A stretch of 64,000 bases of DNA from Bacteroidota bacterium (GCA_023428135.1 JAEYZG010000010.1:353113-417112), one strand, 5' to 3'; shown: positions 8,682-17,985, numbered from the stretch's first letter. Notes: generated by a model not told the origin, from the sequence alone. Made by a program: numbers and translations.

Positions 8682-9143
8682 TTATTGTTTTGTTCCACGT
8701 GGAACATTGTATTTTGCGTTTAAGAGGGTGATGTATTTGTTTTCTTTTTCCCTCATTAGGTTTTTCTCTTCTTCCTTTTTGTCTTTGTATCCACAGAGAT
8801 GTAATATTCCGTGGATTAAAACCCTGTAAAGCTCTAATTGAAATGTCGTTTCGAATCTTGCCGCATTTTCTCTTACTCTTTCGATACTAATGAATATATC
8901 CGATTCGATTAAAGTTCCATCAGAGTTATCAAAAGTGATAATGTCTGTTAGAGTTTTATGGTTAAGGTAATCCTTGTTGAGTTCTAAAAGATAATTATCA
9001 GAACAGAAAATATAGTTGATGTATCCAATGGATTTCTTCTCCTTTTTTGCCACCTCTTTTATCCATTGGATAATTTGATCTTTGTGTAAAAAGCGAAATG
9101 ATATATCTTCTTTATGGAAAAAAATTTCAGATGTATTTGACAT
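8682..9143 (-). CDS. ybeY: Endoribonuclease YbeY (16S rRNA maturation and ribosome quality control)
   Basis: 153 aa. YbeY is a metal-dependent RNase for 16S rRNA 3'-end maturation. The metal-site region is HGILHLCGYKD at 111-121: H111 and H115 are in place, but the position of the third family histidine is D121. I recall this HLCGYKDK form as usual in Bacteroidota rather than as damage. The upstream substrate-binding stretch LNKDYLNHKTLTDIITFD is also typical. The last residues NVPRGT are encoded by a parS site. Its start codon shares one base with the end of the RsbW-like gene, implying co-transcription with it. Confidence 0.92.
   Translation of the reverse strand: MSNTSEIFFHKEDISFRFLHKDQIIQWIKEVAKKEKKSIGYINYIFCSDNYLLELNKDYLNHKTLTDIITFDNSDGTLIESDIFISIERVRENAARFETTFQLELYRVLIHGILHLCGYKDKKEEEKNLMREKENKYITLLNAKYNVPRGTKQ
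8691..8706. other. parS site 3, inside the ybeY coding region
   Basis: TGTTCCACGTGGAACA, perfect palindrome. Read on the minus strand it encodes residues NVPRGT near the YbeY C-terminus, so the site and the protein tail share the same bases. Confidence 0.9.
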
Positions 9144-9547
9144 TAATTAAAGTAAAATGAAAGTTCAACAGTTCTTCCTTCATTTTTGAATTCGACCTGA
9201 TCTGATAAATGCTTCATAAGGAATATTCCTCTTCCACCGATTTTATCCAGATTTTCTGGTGCAGTTGGATCAGGTAATGAGTCATAGTTAAAGCCTGGGC
9301 CTTCGTCCTCAATTATAAATTTCAAATGATTATCCTGGCATTCTGCAGCTAGGACAACATTCTTTGTTCTGTCTCCTTTGTTTCCGTGAACAATAGCATT
9401 GTTTACTGATTCTGTAACAGCAACCATGATGTTTCCATAGATGTCATCGTCAATCTGAAACTTGTCTTTTACATTGTCGATAAAGCTCTCAACAATTCTA
9501 ATGTTTTCCGGTAAGGAAGGGATTTGTATCCTAAGCGAATTCATCAT
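9143..9547 (-). CDS. RsbW-like ATP-binding (GHKL) anti-sigma kinase
   Basis: 134 aa, a stand-alone HATPase_c domain like the anti-sigma factors RsbW and SpoIIAB. The N box is ESVNNAIVHGNKGD (about 46-59), the G1 box EDEGPGFN (80-87) and the G2 box GGRGIFLM (104-111). Such proteins phosphorylate an anti-sigma antagonist or bind a sigma factor; no partner gene is adjacent. It touches ybeY (1-bp overlap) and lies 27 bp from the DUF4175 gene upstream, all in one direction, an arrangement that suggests a shared transcript. Confidence 0.85.
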   Translation of the reverse strand: MMNSLRIQIPSLPENIRIVESFIDNVKDKFQIDDDIYGNIMVAVTESVNNAIVHGNKGDRTKNVVLAAECQDNHLKFIIEDEGPGFNYDSLPDPTAPENLDKIGGRGIFLMKHLSDQVEFKNEGRTVELSFYFN

Positions 9548-9574
9548 TCTTTAACTTTATAATACGTTTTTATC

Positions 9575-12500
9575 TTAATTGTCTATTTTCTGAAAATATT
9601 CATTTACTTCCTGCTTATAATATGGTGTTAAAGCAGGTGAAATGGATTTTAAAAGGTCTATTTGTCTTTCTTTTGCTTTAAGGTATTTCTCAAACGAAGG
9701 AGGTATATCCTGTTTTGGCTCTTTGGCAGATTCAGCTTCTCTTTTCTCATCAAGGTCTCTTTCCCTAACAGCTTTTTCTGCTTCCAATAGTCGGGTTAGT
9801 ATCTCCTGCTGTCTCATGATCATTTCCTGAGTCAGTTTTTTATTTACCAAATCATTTTCTGTTTCTTCCATTTTCTGAGAAAGTTGATTTAAATTGTTTC
9901 CTGGAGTCTGACCTCCATTTTTATTCATCATTTTCTCCAGTTCCTTCATCGCCTTTCTGATAGATTCTTGTTCCGCAGCAAGTTTTGCCAGTTCTTCAGA
10001 AAGCTCCTTTCCGGTTTTTCCTCCTTGCTTTAATTGCTGTATTTTCTGATTGAGCTGTTTTTGAAGCTCTCCTATACCAGGCTTAGGATTTTTTCCAGGT
10101 TTCTTACACATTGAAGATCCGCTTTTCATCGACTGAGCCATTTGTTCCTGCATCTGTTTCAGTACATCATTAAGCATCAGAGCAAGGTTATTTATAGATG
10201 TCATTGCAAACTGTTGTTTGCCGGCAGCTATATCTGGTCTTCTATCTTTAATTGCTTTTGCACTCTCATCCATAAAGTCTTTCATTTGTCCAACTTCTCG
10301 GGTAACAAAAGATTCAATTTGATAGACGCGTTTTGCTAAAGCCAATAGACTGTCTTCAATAATTTTACTGTCATCCTTCAGTTTTAACTGTTTTTGTGAT
10401 AATGCAATAAATCTTGGGTCTGTTTGATTTACTTTTTTGAATTCCTTCATGACATCCTCCTGGTCAAAAGAGAGTCTTACAAGGTTTTCTAATATCATTC
10501 TCAGATCTTCCATGTTCTCTTCAGCTTGCTGCTGTTCATTGGATTGCTGCATTGAAGATAGTTTATCAGCCATTTCTTTCATTTTATCGGCTGCATTTTT
10601 CTGAGAATTACCTGCTTTTTTGTTTTGATTGTTCTTTAGTTGTTCTGAACTGTTTTGTTGCTCATTGGATATTTCATTCTCCTTTGAATCTGTGTTTTCA
10701 AGGTCATTTTTGTTTTGCAATGACTCGTTAATCTTTTCAAGATCATTTAATTTATCCTTAATGTTTTTAAAGTCTTCGTTCAGCTTCTCTTGTTGTTCCT
10801 GAAGTGATTTTTGATCTTCCTGTTTTTGAGTAGTTTTTTCAGCAAGTTTTTCCTGCTCTTTTGCAGTTTCCTTTAGATCATTAATGATTTCTTCTGACTT
10901 CTGGTCAAATTTTAGTTGCTTAAACATTTCAAGAGCCCTGTCTAGCTCCTTATCCATGTTGCTTTCTTTTTTCTGAATGGCATCCAATACTTTTTGGAGA
11001 TCCTGTTTTGGAGCATTTTTCTCCATGAGTTTTTGAAGCTCATCATATAGTTTCTTAGTCTCTTCATCCAGTAATTCATTCATGAGCTTTTGCAATTGCT
11101 CCATTTTTTTTGCCATTTCTTCAGTGGATGGACTAAATTTATCTTGTTGCTGATTCAGTTTTTCGTTTGCTCTTTTCAGCTCTTCTATTTCTTTTCGAAG
11201 TTCTTCATGCTTATTAAGGAGTTCTTCTATGCTCTTTTTGTCTTGCCAGTTCAGATTATTCTTCCCTTTTAGCTTTTCTTCAATTTTATTCAGGTCTTTT
11301 TGGATCTGTTGAGATTTGCTCAAAGCTTTTTCCATTTTATTTTCGGTCTGACTTGAATTTTTAGAAATAGCTTTTGATACTTCCTCTTTTGATGGAAGTT
11401 TTAGTCCATAAGTTTTGGATTTAGAGCTTTTTCTTCCATTTACTCCATCATTATCCCAAACTTGCAAATAGTATTCAAGGCTTTCCCCTGGCTTTAGGTT
11501 TAGAGAATCAATATTCCAATTGAATATGAAGTTCTGAGACAGGAATTTTTGATCTATTGGTACATTGATAGATTTGAATTGCGTTTCTTTCTCTTTGCTG
11601 TCGGCTTGAGATTTTTTATAAAAAAGTCTTAAGCCTGTTAAGCCATAGTCATCGTTAAGGGTTCCCCCTAGACTAATAAAATTATACAGGATTGAGTCGT
11701 GATATTCCTCGCTTGAAATTTGAGGAAACTGATCTGGAATTACATTAATGGTGTAACTAATCTTCTCTTTGCTTTTGACTTGCTTGTTCTGCAATTCTAG
11801 ATCATAGCTTTCTGTCTTATTAAAGGTTTTGGACAGCTTATAAGAATCGTCTTTTATATTTTCTGTGATTTGTTTTCCGGAAGAAAACAGAATCTTAATC
11901 AGATCAGCTGATTTTGTATTGAACTCCCAGGTAACTGAAGTACCTTCAGGAATACTTAGATTCCCTATGTTTTTTACCCTTTCTGACTGTTTTTTTAGAT
12001 ATGATGGGTAGTTTAAATATACATCAAATGAAGCAAGCTCTGGTCTATTTATTAAATCGATGGAATATCCGTCAGAAATAAAACCTGCAGCTTCAAAATT
12101 GAAGTCTTCTTTTCTTTGAATATTCTTAAAAAGATATGAGAATTTTCCACCTCCAAGATTTTTCAATTTGGACCTTTTATTTGCGGATATGAGGTAAACA
12201 GATTCGGGGACGGAATTGCCTTTTATGGACAAGTGGACCTCAAAATCTTCGTTTTTAAAGGCTTTTAATAATTTGTTTTCAAGGATAAAGGTGAACGGAG
12301 CTTTCTCTTTGAAGTCAGTATTATAGTTTATAATACGTGCAGTACTTTCTACAAAAATGTGTGGAAGAAAGAATACTATTAAAGCGATAATTACTATCGG
12401 TCCAACTAGGTATCTTAAATATATTTTGTTTTCCCGTATGTTGATGGCATTGGAAAAAGGGACTATTGATAATGAATTTGTCTTTTGTTCTATACTTGCT

Positions 12501-12889
12501 CTTATGAGCTCACTATCCTTCTCACTCATTTTTTTGAGTTGAAGGGTATTCAGTAGTTTGTCCTTGATTTCAGGAAAGTATAATCCTATTTGTTGTGATG
12601 CTTCTTCGTCCGACAGCTGTTTGTTGATCGCAAAATATTTTAATAGTGGATCCACAATCCAGGTAAAAAATGCCAGGGAACCGGAGATCAGATACGTGAA
12701 GAAAAATATGACCCTTACTGTCTGGCTGAATTTTCCATAGTATTCAAGTATTGAAAAAAATAAGTAAGTGGAAGATAGAAGTGTTAAAAATAAGATTCCA
12801 CCCTTAAGCATTTGGTTAAGGTAATACTTTCTTTTGTAGGCCTTTAGGTTTACTAAGAGTTTATCGAAGTTTTCTGCTGGTTTCATCAC
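9575..12889 (-). CDS. DUF4175 family membrane protein with long coiled coil
   Basis: 1104 aa. Two membrane helices lie near the N-terminus (about residues 28-50 and 58-80) and a third at about 158-178. A beta-rich extracytoplasmic part (about 190-500) resembles the Ig-like part of DUF4175 proteins. From about 510 to 1000 the chain is a highly charged K/E/Q coiled coil (for example NKIEEKLKGKNNLNWQDKK), partly low-complexity with many Gln. The C-terminus ends in a conserved PPSFEKYLKAKERQ segment. The family is common in Bacteroidota and has no assigned function; a role as a cell-envelope spacer is only a guess. Confidence 0.8.
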   Translation of the reverse strand: MMKPAENFDKLLVNLKAYKRKYYLNQMLKGGILFLTLLSSTYLFFSILEYYGKFSQTVRVIFFFTYLISGSLAFFTWIVDPLLKYFAINKQLSDEEASQQIGLYFPEIKDKLLNTLQLKKMSEKDSELIRASIEQKTNSLSIVPFSNAINIRENKIYLRYLVGPIVIIALIVFFLPHIFVESTARIINYNTDFKEKAPFTFILENKLLKAFKNEDFEVHLSIKGNSVPESVYLISANKRSKLKNLGGGKFSYLFKNIQRKEDFNFEAAGFISDGYSIDLINRPELASFDVYLNYPSYLKKQSERVKNIGNLSIPEGTSVTWEFNTKSADLIKILFSSGKQITENIKDDSYKLSKTFNKTESYDLELQNKQVKSKEKISYTINVIPDQFPQISSEEYHDSILYNFISLGGTLNDDYGLTGLRLFYKKSQADSKEKETQFKSINVPIDQKFLSQNFIFNWNIDSLNLKPGESLEYYLQVWDNDGVNGRKSSKSKTYGLKLPSKEEVSKAISKNSSQTENKMEKALSKSQQIQKDLNKIEEKLKGKNNLNWQDKKSIEELLNKHEELRKEIEELKRANEKLNQQQDKFSPSTEEMAKKMEQLQKLMNELLDEETKKLYDELQKLMEKNAPKQDLQKVLDAIQKKESNMDKELDRALEMFKQLKFDQKSEEIINDLKETAKEQEKLAEKTTQKQEDQKSLQEQQEKLNEDFKNIKDKLNDLEKINESLQNKNDLENTDSKENEISNEQQNSSEQLKNNQNKKAGNSQKNAADKMKEMADKLSSMQQSNEQQQAEENMEDLRMILENLVRLSFDQEDVMKEFKKVNQTDPRFIALSQKQLKLKDDSKIIEDSLLALAKRVYQIESFVTREVGQMKDFMDESAKAIKDRRPDIAAGKQQFAMTSINNLALMLNDVLKQMQEQMAQSMKSGSSMCKKPGKNPKPGIGELQKQLNQKIQQLKQGGKTGKELSEELAKLAAEQESIRKAMKELEKMMNKNGGQTPGNNLNQLSQKMEETENDLVNKKLTQEMIMRQQEILTRLLEAEKAVRERDLDEKREAESAKEPKQDIPPSFEKYLKAKERQIDLLKSISPALTPYYKQEVNEYFQKIDN

Positions 12890-12941
12890 TTCTTAACGAG
12901 GTCGTCCAGTTGATTATTTTTGTAGGCCTTTTAAATTAAGA

Positions 12942-12970
12942 TGAGCAGGACCGAACTTCGATCCTGCTCA
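12942..12970 (-). terminator. Hairpin after the peptide-binding lipoprotein gene
   Basis: GAGCAGGA (12943-12950) pairs with TCCTGCTC (12962-12969) across an 11-base loop. It lies just past the stop of the gene ending at 13003 on the minus strand. The T-run that follows is weak, so termination may be incomplete. Confidence 0.5.
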
Positions 12971-13002
12971 AAATGGTTATTAATAAGTTTTAATTCAACC
13001 AA

Positions 13003-14766
13003 TTACATGTCCGCTTTCTTCGGATACTCAAAGTAGACGTTTGTGAAGTCCCTGTATTGCATTGCATTATTTGGGAAGTTCTTAACAAATGCCTGCATTA
13101 GTCTATACCCTTCATCGTACCATAATACCATGATTGGAGCATCCTGCATTACTATGTTTTCGGCTTCAAGGAAATGTTTGAACGCTTCTTCCTGAGTTGT
13201 AGCTTTTAAGCCTGCTTCATAAAGTTTGTCAAACTTATCACTCTTATATCTCATCATATTTGGATATGATGGCTTTTCAAGGCTTGCAGGAACAGTTTTT
13301 CCATAGAAGAACCACAGGAAGTTTTCAGGGTTAGGATAATCTGCAATCCAACCTCCTCTGAAAAAGTCGCTTTTTCCATTGATCATGTTTTCAACTAACT
13401 GAGCGAACGGAACAATGTTCAATTCAATTGAAATGTTTAAATGCTCTTTAAGTTGTTTCTGAATTTCTTCTGCTACTGCAGCATTTCTTTCTCCGTCTGA
13501 ATTAAGTTCTAGAGTTATTTTAGGGAATCCTTTTCCATCAGGATATCCGGCCTTTTTCAGATAATGTTTTGCAGAATCCATATTAAGGTCATATCCATTG
13601 ATTTTGCTGACATCATAAAGAGGATTTTTAAAGATATCTATTGGAGTAATGCCATGTGTTGCAGGAGCATAACCCTCTCCGTTGAGCACGAATTCAAGGA
13701 TTTTCTTTCTGTCAATTGCAAAGGAGAATGCCTTTCTTAAATCTCTATTATTAAAGATTTTACCTTGGTTCAGGAAGGAAAGGAAGTGAGTAGCCATCTC
13801 TGGTGTTCTCTGCAGGTCATATTGTCCGTATTGACCTTTATTTCCTTTTACCTCTTCAAGAATTTCTATGATATGATCAGTTGGAAGTCTGTACATCATA
13901 TCAAGGTTTCCTTTCTTGAATTCTAATAGTTCAGTCTTTTTATCCTTAATAAACTTGATTTTTATAGCATCCAGGAATGGCAACTTGTTTCCATGTTCAT
14001 CTGAACCCCAATAGTTTTCATTTTTCTTAAGAATGATAGAAATATCATCTTCAATGCTGAAAATTTTGAAAGGTCCGGTTCCTACTGCTTTTGTTCTCAT
14101 CTCAAGGCCAAATTTCTCTAAAGCTTCTTTAGGAAAAATATAAGTAAATGGTCTTGCAAGATTATAAAGGAAGATTGAGTTTGGAGCAGTAAGGGTAAAT
14201 TGAATCGTATTGGGATCAATTACTTTAATACCTTCCACTTCAAATGAAGGTTTTTTTCCTCCTTCTGAAGCTTTGTAATATTCATCAGCGCCTTTCAAAA
14301 TACCTTGAAATACGCTAAATCCTTGATTATTAATGTTTTGAGTGCAAAGTTGGGTAAAGCAGAATTTAACATCTTCTGCAGTTAACTCTCTGCCTTTACC
14401 ATTTGGAAAACATTCATTATCGTGAAAGAATACTCCTTTTCTGATTTTAAATGTGTAAACAGTTTTGCTTGGGTCTACTGAATAATCTTCAGCTATTCCT
14501 TTTATGAGACTTAGATCGGCCTGATTAAATTTCATTAATCCTTCATAGACCTGATTTGCAACGCGGTACGATATCGCGTCAGTAATATTATGAGGGAATA
14601 AGTTCTTAATGTAGTCGGACTCATTAACTTTAAACACTCCGCCATAATATCTTCCTCCCTTTGCCGCAGTTAAGTTGGAAGATTCACCGCTGCCAGTTTC
14701 TTTTGTTGTATCACATGATGACAACAGCACCCCGGCGCACGCTAAGGTTAATAACAATTTCTTCAT
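13003..14766 (-). CDS. ABC transporter substrate-binding lipoprotein, family 5 (oligopeptide/dipeptide type)
   Basis: 587 aa. Signal peptide with lipobox LLSSC, acylated Cys at residue 18. The SBP_bac_5 domain follows: GTGPFKIFSIEDDISIILKK, RKAFSFAIDRKKILEFVLNG and the periplasmic C-lobe with WIADYPNPENFLWFFYG. The family delivers peptides, nickel or other solutes to an ABC importer (Opp/Dpp). No permease or ATPase genes are adjacent, so this is an orphan binding protein. A family of similar orphan lipoproteins is frequent in Bacteroidota. Transcription probably ends at the hairpin at 12942-12970. Confidence 0.9.
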   Translation of the reverse strand: MKKLLLTLACAGVLLSSCDTTKETGSGESSNLTAAKGGRYYGGVFKVNESDYIKNLFPHNITDAISYRVANQVYEGLMKFNQADLSLIKGIAEDYSVDPSKTVYTFKIRKGVFFHDNECFPNGKGRELTAEDVKFCFTQLCTQNINNQGFSVFQGILKGADEYYKASEGGKKPSFEVEGIKVIDPNTIQFTLTAPNSIFLYNLARPFTYIFPKEALEKFGLEMRTKAVGTGPFKIFSIEDDISIILKKNENYWGSDEHGNKLPFLDAIKIKFIKDKKTELLEFKKGNLDMMYRLPTDHIIEILEEVKGNKGQYGQYDLQRTPEMATHFLSFLNQGKIFNNRDLRKAFSFAIDRKKILEFVLNGEGYAPATHGITPIDIFKNPLYDVSKINGYDLNMDSAKHYLKKAGYPDGKGFPKITLELNSDGERNAAVAEEIQKQLKEHLNISIELNIVPFAQLVENMINGKSDFFRGGWIADYPNPENFLWFFYGKTVPASLEKPSYPNMMRYKSDKFDKLYEAGLKATTQEEAFKHFLEAENIVMQDAPIMVLWYDEGYRLMQAFVKNFPNNAMQYRDFTNVYFEYPKKADM

Positions 14767-14860
14767 TTATTTTTTAAAAAATTGGTTGTACATTCAATAC
14801 CCAATTAGATTTTTAAAGAGGCCAATTTAATAACAAAATGTATTAAACGAAAATATTGAT

Positions 14861-15625
14861 CTAAACAATTTCAATTAGCACAGGGCAATGGTCTGAATGT
14901 TTAGCTTCGTTTAAAATAATTGCTCTTTTAAGACGCTCTTTTAAATTTTCTGTTACGGCATGGTAGTCTATGCGCCAGCCAAGATTTTTACTTCTTGCGT
15001 TCATTCTGTATGTCCACCATGTATAATGATGAGGTTCAGAATTAAAGTGCCGGAATGCATCTACAAAGCCGCTTTCAAAAAACTTAGACATCCAAGCCCT
15101 TTCTTCTGGTAGAAACCCGGAAGAATTAGCATTGGATTTTGGGTTATGTATATCTATTGCTTGATGACAAATATTATAATCGCCACAAACAATTAAACGG
15201 GGGAAATCTATCCTAAGTGTGGAAACATAATTATAAAAATCATTTAACCAACACATTTTAAAGGCTTGTCTCTCTTCTCCGCTAGATCCCGAAGGCATAT
15301 ATACGTTGAGAATGGAAAAAGTTTCAAAATCTATTCTTAAAACTCTACCCTCATCATCATATTTGTCCATACCACAACCTACACAGACATTTACAGGTTT
15401 AATTTTTGAAAAAATTGAAACTCCGCTATATCCTTTTTTCACTGCAGGATGCCAATGTAAATATTTAAATCCTATCTCTTCTAACTCTGTTGTGTCTACC
15501 TGTTCTGGAGTTGATTTGATTTCCTGCAGACAAATAACATCTGCTCCGGTTGCTTCAAGCCATTTTACAAAGCCTTTACTAATAGCTGATCTTAACCCAT
15601 TTACGTTGTAAGTTAATATTTTCAA
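14861..15625 (-). CDS. xth: Exodeoxyribonuclease III (AP endonuclease family 1)
   Basis: 254 aa, the usual length. Cleaves 5' of abasic sites and removes 3' blocking groups in base-excision repair. Catalytic residues are visible: N7 in YNVNGLRS, E35 in LQEIKSTP, the GDYNICH motif, and HSDHCPVLIEIV at the C-terminus with the catalytic Asp-His pair. The residues WRIDYHAVT preceding it are typical of the XthA/ExoA branch. The small gene at 15638 lies 12 bp upstream in the same direction and may be co-transcribed. Confidence 0.95.
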   Translation of the reverse strand: MKILTYNVNGLRSAISKGFVKWLEATGADVICLQEIKSTPEQVDTTELEEIGFKYLHWHPAVKKGYSGVSIFSKIKPVNVCVGCGMDKYDDEGRVLRIDFETFSILNVYMPSGSSGEERQAFKMCWLNDFYNYVSTLRIDFPRLIVCGDYNICHQAIDIHNPKSNANSSGFLPEERAWMSKFFESGFVDAFRHFNSEPHHYTWWTYRMNARSKNLGWRIDYHAVTENLKERLKRAIILNEAKHSDHCPVLIEIV

Positions 15626-15637
15626 GCAGAAGTAGAA

Positions 15638-15976
15638 TTAAAGTGTTTTGAAATATTCCTTTATATGCATTTTGAGTAGTTTTTCCTGCTCTCTGAGGTC
15701 AAATTGGGGCAAGGGTTTTACCAGTTTCCAGTGGGGCCATCCATCTTGATCTTGTCCTTCAAGCTCATAATATCCTGATAAACTCAATAGTTTACATATT
15801 CCGATGTGCATCAGATCCTGCTTTTCTTCTTTGGAATAATTTCTTTTTCCTTTTCCAAGCTCTTGCACTCCAATTAGAAACAGAATAGCGTCAAGGTTTG
15901 GCCTTTTTCCGATTACCGCTTTCAAACTGTCAAGCAGCGCAATCCATTCGGGGTCAAAATCTTTATCAGCTGACAT
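15638..15976 (-). CDS. Conserved hypothetical protein, 112 aa
   Basis: A small soluble protein without signal peptide or membrane helix. The text DFDPEWIALLDSLKAVIGKRPNLDAILFLIGVQELG and DLMHIGICKLLSLSGYYELEGQDQDGWPHW is split here only to describe it as two helical segments around a charged KRNYSKEEK loop. I recall similar short proteins next to exonuclease III in other Bacteroidota but no function. It reads into xth with a 12-bp gap. Confidence 0.7.
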   Translation of the reverse strand: MSADKDFDPEWIALLDSLKAVIGKRPNLDAILFLIGVQELGKGKRNYSKEEKQDLMHIGICKLLSLSGYYELEGQDQDGWPHWKLVKPLPQFDLREQEKLLKMHIKEYFKTL

Positions 15977-16053
15977 ATTTATTATTATAATATTGGTTCA
16001 AGTTATGAAATGATAATTAGTTTTACTTTATTTTGATTCAATTTTAACCAGCT

Positions 16054-16740
16054 ATGAAAAAATTATTTTATTCATTTTTTGAATTAATATACCCTCAACT
16101 GTGCTGCGGCTGCAATAATGGTTTGTTGGTCAACGAAAAGTTTCTTTGTGCTTCTTGCCAGGTAAATTTGCCTAAAGCGGATATAGGTCTGTTGACAAAC
16201 AATGAATTGGAGAAGCGATTTTATGGAAAAGTAATGATTGACCATGCTTTTGTTTATCTCAAATTCCAGAAAAAAAGCATCGTTCAGAATATTTTATTTG
16301 ATATAAAATATGGAGGGAATAAAGCAGCAGGAAGATATTTAGGAGAAAGGTTTGGTATGGAAATCCTTAAAAAGTCTCCCTCATTTAAGCCGGACCTTAT
16401 TGCTCCAGTACCTTTGCATTCGAGAAGGCTCAAATCCAGGGGTTATAATCAGAGTTTTGTAATTGGCGAAGGACTTGGAAAAGTTCTCGGTGTCGCTTGT
16501 AAAGAAGTTGTTGGAAGGGTAGTTTCAAATTCCACCCAAACAAAAATCAATAGGATTTTGAGATGGAAAAATGTTGATGGAATTTTTCAGGTTATGGGAG
16601 ATTCTGAAATTTCGGGTAAACATGTTCTGCTGATTGATGATGTTGTTACAACCGGCTCAACTATGGAGGCTTGCCTGATTGCTTTACTTGATGCCGGAGC
16701 CTCAAAGGTAAGCATTGCATCTCTGGCTATTGCCACATAA
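16054..16740 (+). CDS. ComF family phosphoribosyltransferase-like protein
   Basis: 228 aa. An N-terminal cysteine cluster (CCGCNNG, then CASC, residues about 18-36) forms the ComF zinc finger. The C-terminal phosphoribosyltransferase fold carries the PRPP loop VLLIDDVVTTGSTM near residue 190. The central PVPLHSRRLKSRGYNQS is a ComF hallmark. Family members are required for natural DNA uptake in some bacteria, but many are of unknown role. Divergent from the minus-strand block before it and convergent with gldJ; ends in a strong bidirectional terminator. Confidence 0.9.
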   Translation: MKKLFYSFFELIYPQLCCGCNNGLLVNEKFLCASCQVNLPKADIGLLTNNELEKRFYGKVMIDHAFVYLKFQKKSIVQNILFDIKYGGNKAAGRYLGERFGMEILKKSPSFKPDLIAPVPLHSRRLKSRGYNQSFVIGEGLGKVLGVACKEVVGRVVSNSTQTKINRILRWKNVDGIFQVMGDSEISGKHVLLIDDVVTTGSTMEACLIALLDAGASKVSIASLAIAT

Positions 16741-16774
16741 AAAAAGCCTTTGGTTATTATACCAAAGGCTTTTT
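16741..16774. terminator. Bidirectional terminator between comF-like gene and gldJ
   Basis: A 14-bp perfect stem (16741-16754 with 16761-16774, core GCCTTTGGT/ACCAAAGGC) and a 6-base loop. It starts with five A and ends with T-rich sequence, so it can terminate both convergent genes. Confidence 0.9.
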
Positions 16775-16794
16775 AAGATCTAAATAATTTTCTA

Positions 16795-17985
16795 TTAATA
16801 GTTTGTTCCAGCTTGGATCATTGCGCAACGGAATCCGATAGTTGCAGTACAAGAATCTTCTGCAAGGTATCTTCTTGTTCCAGGAGACATCCAGTAAGCT
16901 ACGTCTTTCCAGCTACCGCCTTTGTAAACTCTAACGTGGTCATCTATTAGAGACTGGAATCCTGCTTTATCATATCCTTTTTCTTCATCAAGGAATCCAT
17001 TTCTTCTAAGTGGGTTCAGATCGTCGAAATCTTGGAATGTAAGTGGACGGTAAACGTCATAAACCCATTCGTTTACGTTACCAGCCATGTTGTAAAGACC
17101 AAAGTCATTTGGAGGATATTCATAGATGTAAGTGGTGATCATTGCACCATCATTCAACTTACCAGCTATACCGGCATAGTCACCTCTTCCTCTTTTAAAG
17201 TTGGCAAGGAACATACCCATTTGTTTTCCATAGGGATTTCTAAGTGCATGTCCATCCCACGGATAAAGTCTCTTATGTGTTTGGTTTTCGTCCAGCCACT
17301 GGTTTCCGATAAGAGCTTGAGCTGCATATTCCCACTCTGCTTCAGAAGGAAGTCTGTAGTTTGGTAGAACTACTCCAGACTCAAGAGGAATTCTTCCTCC
17401 GCCTTCAGGTACTTCAACTCCAGCATCTTTAGCAAGTTCGTTGTTTACAACTCTGGTTCTCCAAGAGCAGTAATCAACCGCCTGAATCCAGTTAACTCCT
17501 ACTAATGGGAAATAACGGAAACCAGGGTATCTTAAATAGTGCTCTACATATGGGTCATTGTAAGCAAGCTCACTTGCCCAAACGTTTGTATCAGGAAGAG
17601 CTGATTCATAGAATTCCTGAGAAGAGTCTCTCTGAATATAAAATAGATACTCTAACCAGTGAATGTTCGCAATTTCAGTTTCATCCATGTAGAATGACGC
17701 TACAGTAACAGTTCTTTCTACGTTGTCTCCCGACTTAAGAATATCTTCCTCGAAAGAACCTAAAACTGTTCTACCGCCTTCGATATACACAAGGTTCGGC
17801 CCTTCAGGCTGGCCTTGGAAATCTTTAACCTCAAAACCGTTTTCTTCATTGTAGGCCAGACCGGTAACCGTGCTTTCTTTGCCCGGATTGGTGCTGGTAG
17901 GATTTCCCTTTGAACAGGCAGTAATGATTACTGCTCCTGCCGCTATAAGAGAAAGCCCTTTTAAAGTGGTGAAAATTTTATTCAT
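16795..17985 (-). CDS. gldJ: Gliding motility lipoprotein GldJ
   Basis: 396 aa, signal peptide with lipobox ITAC (Cys about 24). The rest is a formylglycine-generating-enzyme-like (FGE-sulfatase) domain. Phrases LVYIEGGRTVLGSFEED, SFYMDETEIANIHWLEYL, ESALPDTNVWASELAYND and GVNWIQAVDYCSWR line up from memory with Flavobacterium GldJ rather than with GldK. GldJ is an outer-membrane lipoprotein needed for gliding and for stability of the type IX secretion (T9SS) ring component GldK. The catalytic cysteines of true FGEs are not required. The gldN-like gene 1.1 kb away belongs to the same machinery. Confidence 0.88.
   Translation of the reverse strand: MNKIFTTLKGLSLIAAGAVIITACSKGNPTSTNPGKESTVTGLAYNEENGFEVKDFQGQPEGPNLVYIEGGRTVLGSFEEDILKSGDNVERTVTVASFYMDETEIANIHWLEYLFYIQRDSSQEFYESALPDTNVWASELAYNDPYVEHYLRYPGFRYFPLVGVNWIQAVDYCSWRTRVVNNELAKDAGVEVPEGGGRIPLESGVVLPNYRLPSEAEWEYAAQALIGNQWLDENQTHKRLYPWDGHALRNPYGKQMGMFLANFKRGRGDYAGIAGKLNDGAMITTYIYEYPPNDFGLYNMAGNVNEWVYDVYRPLTFQDFDDLNPLRRNGFLDEEKGYDKAGFQSLIDDHVRVYKGGSWKDVAYWMSPGTRRYLAEDSCTATIGFRCAMIQAGTNY

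Noticed and set aside
8506..8829. 107-residue plus-strand frame between mnmG and ybeY
   Set aside because: It is made of T-rich intergenic sequence, two parS sites and the antisense of ybeY; the peptide FHVEH it contains is simply a translated parS.
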